From NCBI GenBank assembly GCA_013813675.1, contig JACCRH010000181.1, forward strand, positions 1 through 12,924: a stretch of DNA of 12,924 nt, written 5' to 3'. The stretch is from Gemmatimonadales bacterium. Lineage in GTDB: Bacteria; Gemmatimonadota; Gemmatimonadetes; Gemmatimonadales; GWC2-71-9. Below are positions 1 through 8,137 of this stretch, piece by piece. Made by a program: the position numbers and the translations under genes. Each line of letters begins with the position of its first letter. The first letter of the stretch is position 1. The notes below the pieces were generated by a model that made no database searches, was not told the origin of the DNA, and saw only the letters and a program-made list of their open reading frames with translations.

Positions 1-918
1 GGGGCGCGTTCTGAGCGTGCTGTCCGCGGGGGCCAGGCGGTCGGCTGACCAGGTGTCCATCCGGTACACCGTGGAGTCGTTGCCGGCGCGGACCCAGAAG
101 CCATTGGCGGTCGAGTCGAACGCGAGGGTCAGCAACGCGGTGCCGTCGGCCCGCCGCAGGGTGGTCCGGCGATCGGGCCGGGCAAACGTCGCCGAATCGG
201 CCTGCGCCTTCGATGCGAATCCCGCCGCCTCCACCTGGCTGTAGTCGGCGAGGAGCGCCGCGACGGCCGTCGTGTCCGCCGGCCCGCCGGTCAGCAGTGC
301 CCAGCCCGCCCCGTCGCGGCGCAGGGCATAGGAGCGCTTTCCCCGGCTGACCTCGATTCGCGCCACCGAGTCCGAGGCGATTCCAGCGATCTTTCGTTCC
401 CGCCAGTCGTCCGCCGGTCGCTCCAACACTTCCGCCAGTTTGCCGCTCACCAGATAGACCGCCGAGTCCTCGGCGGCGCGGAAGTATCCGCCGTCGAGCC
501 CGGGGCCGCGGTTGCCTTGCACCAGGTTCACCAGCGTGGAGTCGCCCCGCAGGATCCGGATTCTGGCGCCCTTCGCGCTGTCCACTCCCAGTCCCGAATG
601 AGACGACGACTTGCCGGCCACCAACTCCGACCGCTTCGCCGTGTCCGACAGCGCGGCGAAGAGCTCAGAGATCGCGGTCTCCGACGCGGGATGGCCATCG
701 ACCGTCCAGGCGGTCGAATCGCGGCGCACGAGACGGGTGGTATCGGAGGTCCGCGAGATGATCACCGAGTCGGCGGCGTCGCGGGTCAGCGCCGGAATGG
801 CGAAGCGGTCGGACTCCGAGAGGTCCCACGATCCCCGGCGCGCCAGCGACGCGGCGCCCCAGAGAAGCAGCAGGCCGGCCAGGACCATCGCCAGACGCGC
901 CAACTGGGCTGGCGTCAT
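1..918 (-). CDS. DUF4340 domain-containing protein (3' end beyond window)
   Basis: This frame is open from the ATG at 918 to the left edge (306 codons), so the C-terminus is missing. Residues 7-25 form one hydrophobic segment (a run rich in Leu, Ala and Val ending in LLLLWGAASLA), which suggests a membrane anchor with the rest outside the cytoplasm. The following region alternates short strands with Ser/Asp/Arg-rich turns and contains two repeated modules of the type 'D..V..I.VSR....Y.L.R...GW.L', together with DDWRERKI. This is the pattern of DUF4340 proteins, which usually sit beside GldG-type ABC genes; their biochemical role is unknown. The start is fixed by a GGGGAG Shine-Dalgarno (930-925) six bases upstream and by an ATGA overlap with the preceding gene's stop, so it is the third gene of the operon. 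I infer that it is an envelope-side accessory of the ABC complex encoded upstream. Confidence 0.82.
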   Translation of the reverse strand, partial: MTPAQLARLAMVLAGLLLLWGAASLARRGSWDLSESDRFAIPALTRDAADSVIISRTSDTTRLVRRDSTAWTVDGHPASETAISELFAALSDTAKRSELVAGKSSSHSGLGVDSAKGARIRILRGDSTLVNLVQGNRGPGLDGGYFRAAEDSAVYLVSGKLAEVLERPADDWRERKIAGIASDSVARIEVSRGKRSYALRRDGAGWALLTGGPADTTAVAALLADYSQVEAAGFASKAQADSATFARPDRRTTLRRADGTALLTLAFDSTANGFWVRAGNDSTVYRMDTWSADRLAPADSTLRTRP

Positions 919-3146
919 GCCGCGCTCCCCGGTGCCGGCACCAGGGGCCGGTAGGGTTCGCGGGTCCGGCGCCGCCTGCGAATCAGGCGGATCACGCCGA
1001 CCAGACCGACCAGCAGGGGGAGCCCGACCAGGTTGGCATACTTCACCGCTTCCCGCGTCGTCGGGCTCTCGAACAGCAGGGGTGGGGGGCGCCGGTCCTT
1101 CGAGCGTATCGCGATCAGCTCCTCGTCCTGAGCCAGCCAATCGATCGCATTAAGGGCGAACGCGAGATTCTCCGGCGCCGTGCGGACGAACCGGTCGGTG
1201 GCGAAATCGAGGCTGCCGACCACCACGACCCGGCCGCGCGGCTTGCCGCCTTCCGTCGCCGGTGGGGGCGCGACCATCACCGCCAGGAGCCGGTGGCCCA
1301 GGTCCGTCTGCGGGAAGTCCTGCCGGGGCGCGATGGTGGTGGCGCTGGTGAAAGTACCGGTCGCCTGGCTGCTGGCCAGCAGCGGCGTCACCGTGCCTTT
1401 CGCCGCGCCGGTGGTGTCGATGGTGCTGGCCCAGGTGAGGACCACTGCGCCCAGATCCTGGTTCACCGGGGACGACCGTGTGCTTTGCGCGCGGATGAAG
1501 AACGGATAGACCTGGAGCACTCGCCCGAAGTCGGTCGGGAGAGGGATGACCTCGTTGGCCAGCAGATCGTACGCCATGTCGCTGCGGATGGTCACGCCCA
1601 GGGGCCGGAGCAGCGCGTTCCAGGCGACCGCGCGCGGCTGCGCGGTCGGCGCCCGCTGCGACACCTCCATCCCGGACGCGAGCACCAGCGCGCTGCCACC
1701 CCGATTGAGAAATGCCTCGAGCCGCTGCAATGCGGCCGGGGGCAGGCTGTCCGGTGTCCCGGCCAGCACCAGCGCCACGACATCGGGCCCGGGTTGGGCG
1801 GAGTCGCTCAGTGCGATGTCGCGCACGTCATAGGAGCGCCGCAACTGCTCCTGCATCTCCTGGAAGGAGACCCCCGGCGCCTGGGCGTCGGCCACGAAGC
1901 CGATCACCGGCTTCCGGTCCCGACTCAACTGGCGGATGGTCGAGGCCAGACGGTACTCCAGGTCGTCGGTGCGCTGGACGAAGGGAATGGTTTCGGTCTC
2001 GCCCCCGTGCTGCACCGCCAGCCCCAGGTAGCCTTGCTTGACCTGCAGCTCCGCCTGGCCGATCACGTTGAACTGCACCGCCTGGATCCCGAGCGACTCG
2101 GCTTCGCGCCGCGCCGCTTCGTCGTCCGACGGATCGCGCTCCAGGACGCGCACCTGGCCCCGGCCGGCCGAGCGCAGGTCGCGGAGGAGGTCGTCCACGT
2201 CGCGCTTCATCAGCGCCACCTCGGTCGGCAGCTCCTTCGAGGCGAAGAGCTTGACGGTGACGAGATCGTCGAGATCGCGGACCAGGCGGCCGGTAGCGGG
2301 TGAGAGGGTATAGGCGTTGCCGGGCGTCAGGTCCAGCCGGCCCCCGATATACCCGCCGAGCAGGTTGAGCACCACGAGCGAGGCGGCCAGCATCCCCACA
2401 CCCAGACGGAGCCGGCGCGCACCTGCCCCAGGCGCGAGCTTGCGGCCCAGCAGGGCGCCGTAGGCCAGGGCGAGAAAGACGCCGGCCAGCGAGACGAAGT
2501 AGATCGCGTCACGCAGGTCGATCACGCCCCGGCCGAGACTCTCGAAGTGGGAGAGTACGCCGATCCGGGCGGCGACCGCGCCCAGTCCCGGCGGTAGCCC
2601 GACCAGCAGCGGGTCGAGGCCGACCAGCACCAGGAGAAACATCAGTCCAGCGGCGACGACGAAGGCGGTGATCTGGCTCCGGGTGAGACTCGAGGCCCAG
2701 ACGCCAATACCGGCGAAGCCCGCCGCGAGCAGCGCGGCGCCGACGTATTGCGCGACCACCGTGCCCCAGGGCAGGTCGGCCCCGGCCGACAGCCCGACAG
2801 GAATGGCGAAGGTCAGGGCGAGCGCGGTCCAGAGGAACAGCACCGACCCCAGATACTTGCCGAGCAGCAACTCCAGCTCACTCACCGGCTGGGCCAGCAC
2901 CACCTCGATCTGCCCTCCCCTCAGGTCTTCGGCCAGCGACCGCATGGTGACCGCGGGCACGAAGAAGAGAAACTCCCAGGGGAGCAGGTCGAGCATCGGC
3001 CGCAAGCTGGCGGTGTTGGACAGGTACGCCTGGCGAAAGAAGAGAAACCCGTTGATCGCAAGGAAGATGACCAGCAGCACGTAGCCGGTGGGCAGGTCGA
3101 ACAGCGCCCGAAGCTCACGGCTCGCGATGGTCCAGATGCGCCTCAT
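915..3146 (-). CDS. GldF-GldG fusion: ABC-2 permease joined to GldG-type auxiliary domain
   Basis: The 743-residue protein has two parts. Residues 1-240 are an ABC-2 permease of GldF type, with hydrophobic segments near 18-37, 97-118, 130-152, 160-178 and 213-233 and the family-like stretch 'SLAEDLRGGQIEVVLAQPVS' between the early helices. A further helix at about 246-268 leads into an extracytoplasmic GldG/ABC_transp_aux region (about 275-700), recognisable from 'YTLSPATGRLVRDLDDLVTVK' spacing and from a late GGSALVLASGM segment. A last helix at about 705-725 is followed by an Arg-rich tail (IRRRRRTR). GldF and GldG are separate proteins in Flavobacterium gliding machinery. A single chain is seen elsewhere, where gliding is not implied. 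The start has AGGAG (3156-3152) five bases upstream and an ATGA overlap with the ATPase stop. The substrate is unknown. Confidence 0.88.
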   Translation of the reverse strand: MRRIWTIASRELRALFDLPTGYVLLVIFLAINGFLFFRQAYLSNTASLRPMLDLLPWEFLFFVPAVTMRSLAEDLRGGQIEVVLAQPVSELELLLGKYLGSVLFLWTALALTFAIPVGLSAGADLPWGTVVAQYVGAALLAAGFAGIGVWASSLTRSQITAFVVAAGLMFLLVLVGLDPLLVGLPPGLGAVAARIGVLSHFESLGRGVIDLRDAIYFVSLAGVFLALAYGALLGRKLAPGAGARRLRLGVGMLAASLVVLNLLGGYIGGRLDLTPGNAYTLSPATGRLVRDLDDLVTVKLFASKELPTEVALMKRDVDDLLRDLRSAGRGQVRVLERDPSDDEAARREAESLGIQAVQFNVIGQAELQVKQGYLGLAVQHGGETETIPFVQRTDDLEYRLASTIRQLSRDRKPVIGFVADAQAPGVSFQEMQEQLRRSYDVRDIALSDSAQPGPDVVALVLAGTPDSLPPAALQRLEAFLNRGGSALVLASGMEVSQRAPTAQPRAVAWNALLRPLGVTIRSDMAYDLLANEVIPLPTDFGRVLQVYPFFIRAQSTRSSPVNQDLGAVVLTWASTIDTTGAAKGTVTPLLASSQATGTFTSATTIAPRQDFPQTDLGHRLLAVMVAPPPATEGGKPRGRVVVVGSLDFATDRFVRTAPENLAFALNAIDWLAQDEELIAIRSKDRRPPPLLFESPTTREAVKYANLVGLPLLVGLVGVIRLIRRRRRTREPYRPLVPAPGSAA

Positions 3147-4084
3147 GCCGGCTCCTGGTCGGTGGTGAGCTGGCGGAAGAGGTCCTCCAGACTGCCGGCC
3201 TCCTCATGCAGCTCGAACAGGGTCCACCCCGATGCCTTGGCCAGCTCGAACACCTGGGGCCGCAGGTCTTCCGCGCCGGCCACGGTGACGGTTACCCGCA
3301 CCCGATCTCCCTCGACCGCGCGCGGCGCGACGCCGCGCACGCCGGCCAGCCCGGCCAGCCGTTCGACGATGCCGGTGCCCGCGGCCTCCACGGTGATACG
3401 CGCGCCATCCTTGGCCCGGGACACCAGGTCGTCCACCGGTCCATCCGCCACGATCCGCCCGCGATTGATGATCAGCAGCCGGGAGCAGGTGAACTGCACC
3501 TCGGGGAGGATGTGGGTCGAGAGGATCACGGTGCGCTCCCGCCCCAACTGGCTGATCAGGCGGCGGATCTCCACCCGTTGATTGGGGTCGAGGCCCTCAG
3601 TGGGCTCGTCGAGCACCAGGAGGTCGGGGCGGTGGAGGATGGCCGCCGCCAGCCCGACCCGCTGGCGGAAGCCCTTCGACAGCTCGCCGATCGGCCGGTG
3701 GTAGACGCCCTCGATCCCGGTGGCCGCGATCGCCTCGTCGAGCGACGTGCGCCGCTCGGCTCCGCGGATCTCCCGCAGCCCGGCGACGTAGTCCAGCCAC
3801 TCCGAGACCAGCATTTCGGCGTAGAGCGGATTGTTCTCCGGGAGGTAGCCGATTCGACGCTTCGCTGCGCGTCCGCCCTCGGCCAGAGGGACTCCGTCCA
3901 GCCGGATGGTGCCGGTGTCGGGCTCGAAGTACTGGGTGATCATCCGCATGGTGGTGGATTTCCCGGCGCCGTTCGGGCCGAGGAAACCTACGACTTGTCC
4001 GCGATCCACCCCGAAGGACACCTCGTCTACGGCAGGGACGCCGTCGAACCGCTTGGAGACTCGTTCGAGCGTAAGCAACGACAT
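3143..4084 (-). CDS. ABC transporter ATP-binding protein, GldA-like
   Basis: This 313-residue nucleotide-binding subunit energises the permease encoded next to it. Visible motifs are the Walker A GPNGAGKST (36-44, Lys42), the signature LSKGFRQR (135-142), the Walker B LLVLDEP (155-161) with catalytic Glu160, the D-loop GLDP, and the H-loop STH (His191). The Q-loop position reads YLPENNPLY, with Glu in place of the usual Gln; this is common in the GldA/NatA-like branch. After about residue 220 there is an extra C-terminal domain of the kind found in ABC-2 exporters. I start it at the ATG at 4084 (MSLLTLERVSKRF), where family homology begins. A GTG at 4138 would add an 18-residue unconserved lead. 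There is no clear Shine-Dalgarno sequence; a promoter candidate ends 36 bases upstream. First gene of the three-gene operon. Confidence 0.93.
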   Translation of the reverse strand: MSLLTLERVSKRFDGVPAVDEVSFGVDRGQVVGFLGPNGAGKSTTMRMITQYFEPDTGTIRLDGVPLAEGGRAAKRRIGYLPENNPLYAEMLVSEWLDYVAGLREIRGAERRTSLDEAIAATGIEGVYHRPIGELSKGFRQRVGLAAAILHRPDLLVLDEPTEGLDPNQRVEIRRLISQLGRERTVILSTHILPEVQFTCSRLLIINRGRIVADGPVDDLVSRAKDGARITVEAAGTGIVERLAGLAGVRGVAPRAVEGDRVRVTVTVAGAEDLRPQVFELAKASGWTLFELHEEAGSLEDLFRQLTTDQEPA

Positions 4085-4119
4085 AGAGCGCTTTGAATGG
4101 GGTAGTGTAGCCGGGCGGG

Positions 4120-4148
4120 ATTCTAATGCGCGGCCCACCGGCCATCAA
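4120..4148 (-). promoter_or_regulatory. Candidate sigma70-like promoter for the ABC operon
   Basis: Reading the minus strand, TTGATG (4148-4143) is followed by a 17-base spacer and TAGAAT (4125-4120). This gives 4/6 and 5/6 matches to the TTGACA / TATAAT consensus at ideal spacing, in otherwise GC-rich sequence. Transcription would begin near 4113, leaving a leader of about 28 bases before the ATPase ATG at 4084. This is pattern matching only. Confidence 0.4.
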
Positions 4149-4252
4149 GCTCCAGCCGGAAGGAATGCCCGACAGGGCCGGGTGGTCGCGGGACTGTCCG
4201 CCGCCGGACCGATTACATTCGCACCGTGACCGCCATCAACCAGCGAGGCACC

Positions 4253-4885
4253 ATGGCTCGGGCGGCGACCTGGGGGGTCGCGATCTGCCTGGTAGCCGCC
4301 GGCCGGAGCGCAGGGGCCCAGGAGGGGGCGGCGGTGGGTGCCCAGGTGGGCTATTCCCGGGCGGACCTGACCGGCAACAACGCGGAGCTGGTCCGGAGCC
4401 GGCAGGGAGCCATCACCGGGGTGTATCTGCATCTTCCCGTGCGCGGCTTCGCGAGTCTGCGGCCGGAGTTGAATTTCTCGCTGCGGGGCGGGCGCACCGT
4501 AGCGAGAATCACCGGCAGCGAGACGATCGCCGACATCGACATCGAGCTCGCCTACCTCGAGCTGCCCCTGCTCGCCCGGGTCACCCTCACGCGGGGCCGG
4601 TTCAGGCCGGCCGCCTTTGCCGGGCCCTCTACCGGCATCCAGATCGGGTGTGATTTTCTGATCATCGTGCCGACCGATTCCGTCCGCGTGACCTGCGGCC
4701 AGGACGAGCTGACCGGCGTGCGGAAGCTGGATTTCGGCTGGGTCGCCGGGGCGGCGGTCGAGATGCACTTGCCGCGCACCACCCTCGCGCTACAGGGCAG
4801 ATACTCCAGCGGATTCCGGTCGGTGCTGGAGACGGTAGATCTGAGGAATCGGGGGATGGCGGTGTTGTTTGGGTTGACGTTCTAA
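4253..4885 (+). CDS. Small outer-membrane beta-barrel protein (OMP_b-brl / porin family)
   Basis: With the ATG at 4253 the product has 210 residues. It begins with a typical Sec signal peptide (MARAATWGVAICLVAAGRSAGAQ, cleavage likely after AGA or AQ). The mature part consists of short amphipathic strands alternating with polar turns (for example AYLELPLLARVTL, WVAGAAVEMHLP, TLALQGRYSSGF) and ends in LFGLTF, a C-terminal Phe of the kind read by the BAM assembly machinery. Two cysteines bracket a loop around residues 130-147 (IGCDFLI ... VTCGQ), so a disulfide is possible. An upstream GTG at 4226 would put nine extra residues before the signal peptide. I prefer 4253 because GAGG (4245-4248) sits four bases ahead of it. 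It is divergent from the ABC operon and convergent with the TonB receptor gene. Size and layout suit an eight-strand barrel; its ligand or role cannot be told. Confidence 0.78.
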   Translation: MARAATWGVAICLVAAGRSAGAQEGAAVGAQVGYSRADLTGNNAELVRSRQGAITGVYLHLPVRGFASLRPELNFSLRGGRTVARITGSETIADIDIELAYLELPLLARVTLTRGRFRPAAFAGPSTGIQIGCDFLIIVPTDSVRVTCGQDELTGVRKLDFGWVAGAAVEMHLPRTTLALQGRYSSGFRSVLETVDLRNRGMAVLFGLTF

Positions 4886-4924
4886 TGCGATGATTCCATC
4901 GAAGTATGCGGTCACTGCATCGCA
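4886..4924. terminator. Possible hairpin in the convergent gap (weak)
   Basis: Only 52 bases separate the two convergent stop codons. They contain TGCGATG (4886-4892), which pairs with CATCGCA (4918-4924), and an alternative tighter hairpin CGATG-ATTC-CATCG (4888-4901). Neither is followed by a T-run on either strand, so this is at best a weak or Rho-assisted terminator shared by the two genes. Confidence 0.2.
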
Positions 4925-4937
4925 CGCCGACGCCCTC

Positions 4938-7900
4938 CTAGAACAGGTACCGCACCCCCGCCTGAAACTGCCGCGGCTCCCCGAGGCCGCTCCGGATCGT
5001 TCCGTCGAAGTTGAGGAACGTCCCGCCCGAAGCCGGATCTTTGAAGTTGTCCGAGTTGGTGATGTTGAAGGCCTCGAAGATCGCCTCCAGCGTGCCACCT
5101 CCCACCTGGAACGGCTTGGATGCCCGGATGTCCCAACTGAAGTAGCCGTTGTCCCGACGAATGGTGTTGCGCTGGAGAACGCTGCCGTCGGCGCAGATCC
5201 GATCGGCCGGCGTGGCCGCCCGCTCGACCGCCGCGGGTGTGGACGGCGTGCAGTCGCGGGACGCCGGCTGCGCCGAGTACGCGCTCAGCCGATTGTTCAG
5301 ATAGATCTCGCCCGGCAGAATGGCCAGCACCCAGGCGTTGACCCGGTGCCGCTGGTCGCGATCGCTCCAGTTGTACTCCCTTTCCAACGAGTCCGCCCGC
5401 GCGTACCGGAAGGTGAAGGGATCGCGCTCATTGTCGTCGTCGGACTTGTCGAAGGCGAGGGTGTAGTTGAGCTGGAACTGGAGCCGCGACCCGGACGTCC
5501 GCCGGAGCTCGGCGGTGATCCCATTGTAGCGCGACTTGGCGCTGCTCTGCACCACGGTGAGGGCGCCGATGCCGTTTCCGCCTTCCAGGCCAGTGCCCCA
5601 GGGACTGCCGAACACCGGGTCGTTGGCGTTGAAGAATCGGGTCAGGTTGTCGGTGCGCGCGTGGGTGTAGCTCAGCCCGGCCGCGACGCCGCCGGCGACT
5701 TCCTGCTCGTAGCCCACCGTTGCCGTGAACGTGCGGGGGTTCTCGAAATCCTTGTCGAACACGGTCACACCCGGCTGGAACGGTCCGCCGGCCGGGCTCG
5801 GCAGCAGCTCGCCGTAGACCGGTGGCGGTCCCAGAATCCCGGTGAGCGCGCTGTTGCGGAACAGGTTCTGCGCCCGGGAACCGTCGGTGCTCCGGGCGCT
5901 GGCGAGATTGAGGCCGGGGGTCCGGGCGTAGTAGAGCCCGGCGTTCGCCCGAAGCACCTGCCGGCCGTTCCCCTTGAGGTCGTATGCGATGCCGAGCCGC
6001 GGCTGAAACATGGAATAATCCGAGGGGATCGTCCCTTCGGAGGGAAACTCGAAGGTGCCCACGGCGTTGGTGACCGTCTGCCCGATGAACGGAGCGTAGA
6101 ACAGGTCCGGAATCGGGGTGATCAGGTCGGGATTGATCTGCGCTTCCCAGCGCACCCCGTAGTTCACCGTGAGGTTGGGCCGCGGCTTCCAGCTGTCCTG
6201 AAGGAAGAGGGCCAGCTCGTGCTGAATGATCTCCTGGGTCCCGGCTTCCTCGACGGTGAGGCCGCCCACTCCGGCCGCCTGAAGGTAGAGGGCGACCGGG
6301 CCGGTGATCGTGGTCCCGTCCGGGCACGCGCCCGTGGTGCTGCTGGAGCCGTCGGAGCACTCCACGTAGCCGTTGCCGTTGGCGACGTAGTTGAGAAAGC
6401 CGTCTACTGAGGTGAAGGCCATCCGACCGTTGCCGAAGCCACGGAAAGTCTGATTGACACCGGTCCGGTTCCACTCCCCGCCGATCTTGAAGAGATGGTT
6501 TCCCCGAACGATCGACACGTTGTCCAGCACCTGGAAGCGGAAGTCATAGGCATCCACCGGAATGAAGAACGGCATCCCGAGGCGGAAGCTGGCGAATCCC
6601 TCAGGACCGACGAAGCCGATGTCGGTGTCGGGGAACGGCCGGCCGGTGGCCGGATTGATGTTTCCGTCATAAGGACGGGGACGCTCCTCCCGGGCCCACT
6701 GAAAGCGGAACTCGTTGGAGAGCGACGAGGAGAGCTGCGACAGCAGGTTGCCGTTGACCGCGTGAGAGAAATCCCGCTCTACCGCGTTGGCGCTCCGGCC
6801 CCAGAAGTCGACGTCGAAGGTGCCGTTCTCCTGCCGCGAATTGGTGTAGTTGTATTTCACCGACGCGTTGTGGTTCTGGCCCAGGCGGAAATCCAGCTTC
6901 GCCAGCAGAGCATTGGCGTCGTTGGTGCGCTCGATCGGGCCGAAGTCGCCCTGCAGCGCGCCGCCGAAGGCGGTGTCCACGAAGCCGAGCAGCGCCGGAT
7001 CGATCAGACCGAGACGGTCGGCCTGCTTGGTCTCCTTGTACTTCTGCTGGTCGTAGGCCACGAAGAAGAATGCCCTGTCTCGGACGATCGGCCCGCCGAA
7101 CGTCGCGCCGAACTGGTGTTGGGCGTAGTCCGGGGTGAAGCCGGAGACCCCGCCGTCGGAGAAGGTGTGGGCAAAGTCCGCCGAGAGCGCGTCGTACTTT
7201 CCGAAATAGTGCCCCGAGCCGTGAAACTCGTTGGTGCCCGATTTGGTGATGATGTTGAGGAACCCGCCGCCCGACCGGCCGAATTCCGCGTTCGCCCCGT
7301 CCGACACCACGACGAAGTCCTGGACGGCGTCGAGATTGAAGGTGAATGCCGGGCGTTGGCCCCCGCGCTGCTCGCCGAAGAACGGGTTGTTGAAGTCGGC
7401 ACCGTCCACCGACACGTTATTGTGAATGCCGCGCTGACCCCCGATGCTGATCTCGTCGCCGTCCGGCCCCTGCACGATCGCCACGTTTGGCGTAAGCGTC
7501 GTGAAATTGAAGATGTTGCGCCCGTTGTTGGGCAGGCCTTCCACCGCCTCCACCCCCAGCCGGGTGGCCGACTCGGACATCGTCACGTCCACCGTCGGCT
7601 CGGTCGCCGCGACGGTGATCTCCTCCAGTTGCACCGCCTGGGGCGTCAGCGCGAAGGAGATGTCCACCGTCTCACCCAGTCGAAGGGCAACGCCGGAGCG
7701 CCGTGCCTCGGTAAAGCCCAGCGCCCGGCCCGCCACATCGTAGGTCCCCACCCGCAGCAGGGTACCCACATACACCCCGCGGCCGTTGGTGGTCAGCACC
7801 CGGTCGGCATTGGTCTCCACATTCCGGAGTGTGACCGTCGCGCCGGCGAGCGGTTGGCCCGCGGAGTCGGAGACCGTGCCGCGGATGACGCCGGTGGTGG

Positions 7901-7994
7901 CCTGAGCCTGGGCGTGAAGGGCCGCCGGTGCGGCCAGGAGCACTGCGGCCGCGGGAATCTGCCATGTCGCACGGCGCACACGAGGCAACAGCAT
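4938..7994 (-). CDS. TonB-dependent receptor, Oar-like, with carboxypeptidase-regulatory-like domain
   Basis: This 1018-residue outer-membrane receptor starts with a signal peptide (residues 1 to about 28-30, ending LHAQA). A carboxypeptidase-regulatory-like Ig-fold domain follows at about 35-115 (IRGTVSDSAGQPLAGATVTL ... GTYDVAGRALGF). Then comes the plug at about 140-260 (VSVDGADFNNPFFGEQRGG; GGFLNIITKSGTNEFHGSG) and a barrel to the C-terminus, which ends GVRYLF with the aromatic residue expected for BAM. Proteins of this build import large substrates or act in envelope functions using TonB energy. The substrate cannot be told, and no siderophore or SusD partner gene is adjacent. Two cysteine pairs lie in predicted surface loops (VECSDG ... 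TGACPDG near residues 545-560, and RDC ... RIC in the barrel's last third). The start has purine-rich AGAGAGAAG just upstream. It appears monocistronic. Confidence 0.92.
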   Translation of the reverse strand: MLLPRVRRATWQIPAAAVLLAAPAALHAQAQATTGVIRGTVSDSAGQPLAGATVTLRNVETNADRVLTTNGRGVYVGTLLRVGTYDVAGRALGFTEARRSGVALRLGETVDISFALTPQAVQLEEITVAATEPTVDVTMSESATRLGVEAVEGLPNNGRNIFNFTTLTPNVAIVQGPDGDEISIGGQRGIHNNVSVDGADFNNPFFGEQRGGQRPAFTFNLDAVQDFVVVSDGANAEFGRSGGGFLNIITKSGTNEFHGSGHYFGKYDALSADFAHTFSDGGVSGFTPDYAQHQFGATFGGPIVRDRAFFFVAYDQQKYKETKQADRLGLIDPALLGFVDTAFGGALQGDFGPIERTNDANALLAKLDFRLGQNHNASVKYNYTNSRQENGTFDVDFWGRSANAVERDFSHAVNGNLLSQLSSSLSNEFRFQWAREERPRPYDGNINPATGRPFPDTDIGFVGPEGFASFRLGMPFFIPVDAYDFRFQVLDNVSIVRGNHLFKIGGEWNRTGVNQTFRGFGNGRMAFTSVDGFLNYVANGNGYVECSDGSSSTTGACPDGTTITGPVALYLQAAGVGGLTVEEAGTQEIIQHELALFLQDSWKPRPNLTVNYGVRWEAQINPDLITPIPDLFYAPFIGQTVTNAVGTFEFPSEGTIPSDYSMFQPRLGIAYDLKGNGRQVLRANAGLYYARTPGLNLASARSTDGSRAQNLFRNSALTGILGPPPVYGELLPSPAGGPFQPGVTVFDKDFENPRTFTATVGYEQEVAGGVAAGLSYTHARTDNLTRFFNANDPVFGSPWGTGLEGGNGIGALTVVQSSAKSRYNGITAELRRTSGSRLQFQLNYTLAFDKSDDDNERDPFTFRYARADSLEREYNWSDRDQRHRVNAWVLAILPGEIYLNNRLSAYSAQPASRDCTPSTPAAVERAATPADRICADGSVLQRNTIRRDNGYFSWDIRASKPFQVGGGTLEAIFEAFNITNSDNFKDPASGGTFLNFDGTIRSGLGEPRQFQAGVRYLF

Positions 7995-8021
7995 GGGCTT
8001 CTCTCTTGTGGGGGTTGCGCG

Positions 8022-8031
8022 CTCGCGCGAG
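8022..8031. repeat. Perfect 10-bp palindrome CTCGCGCGAG in the receptor leader
   Basis: CTCGCGCGAG lies 28-37 bases upstream of the receptor start codon, inside the leader predicted from the candidate promoter. It could be a small operator or a folded leader element. In sequence this GC-rich a 10-bp palindrome may also be chance. Confidence 0.2.
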
Positions 8032-8092
8032 AGACGGAGATGAAAGGGAGATGACCGGTGTTTGCGAGCTAGCTGGGTTGTCGGATGCGGAT

Positions 8093-8121
8093 AGCATACT
8101 CCGCCAACTCTCTCGGGGCAA
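8093..8121 (-). promoter_or_regulatory. Candidate promoter for the TonB-dependent receptor
   Basis: On the minus strand TTGCCC (8121-8116) is separated by 17 bases from TATGCT (8098-8093), each 4/6 to the sigma70 consensus. It would give a leader of roughly 90 bases before the ATG at 7994. This is one of the few AT-containing stretches in the intergenic region. It is pattern-based and unproven. Confidence 0.3.
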
Positions 8122-8137
8122 GAATCCGGAAGGGTCC

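Noticed and set aside
3206..4096. A 296-codon plus-strand frame opposite the ABC ATPase
   Set aside because: Shadow of the ATPase gene, whose Walker A, signature and Walker B motifs are all intact on the minus strand.
4084..4138. GTG start at 4138 giving an 18-residue longer ATPase
   Set aside because: The extra residues show no family similarity, and the extension would place the start upstream of the start point of the best promoter candidate.
4890..8054. Two long plus-strand open frames (about 506 and 519 codons) opposite the receptor gene
   Set aside because: Their translations are Arg/Gly/Val/Glu-rich with no domain or signal, as expected from the antisense of a high-GC gene. The minus-strand receptor is unambiguous.
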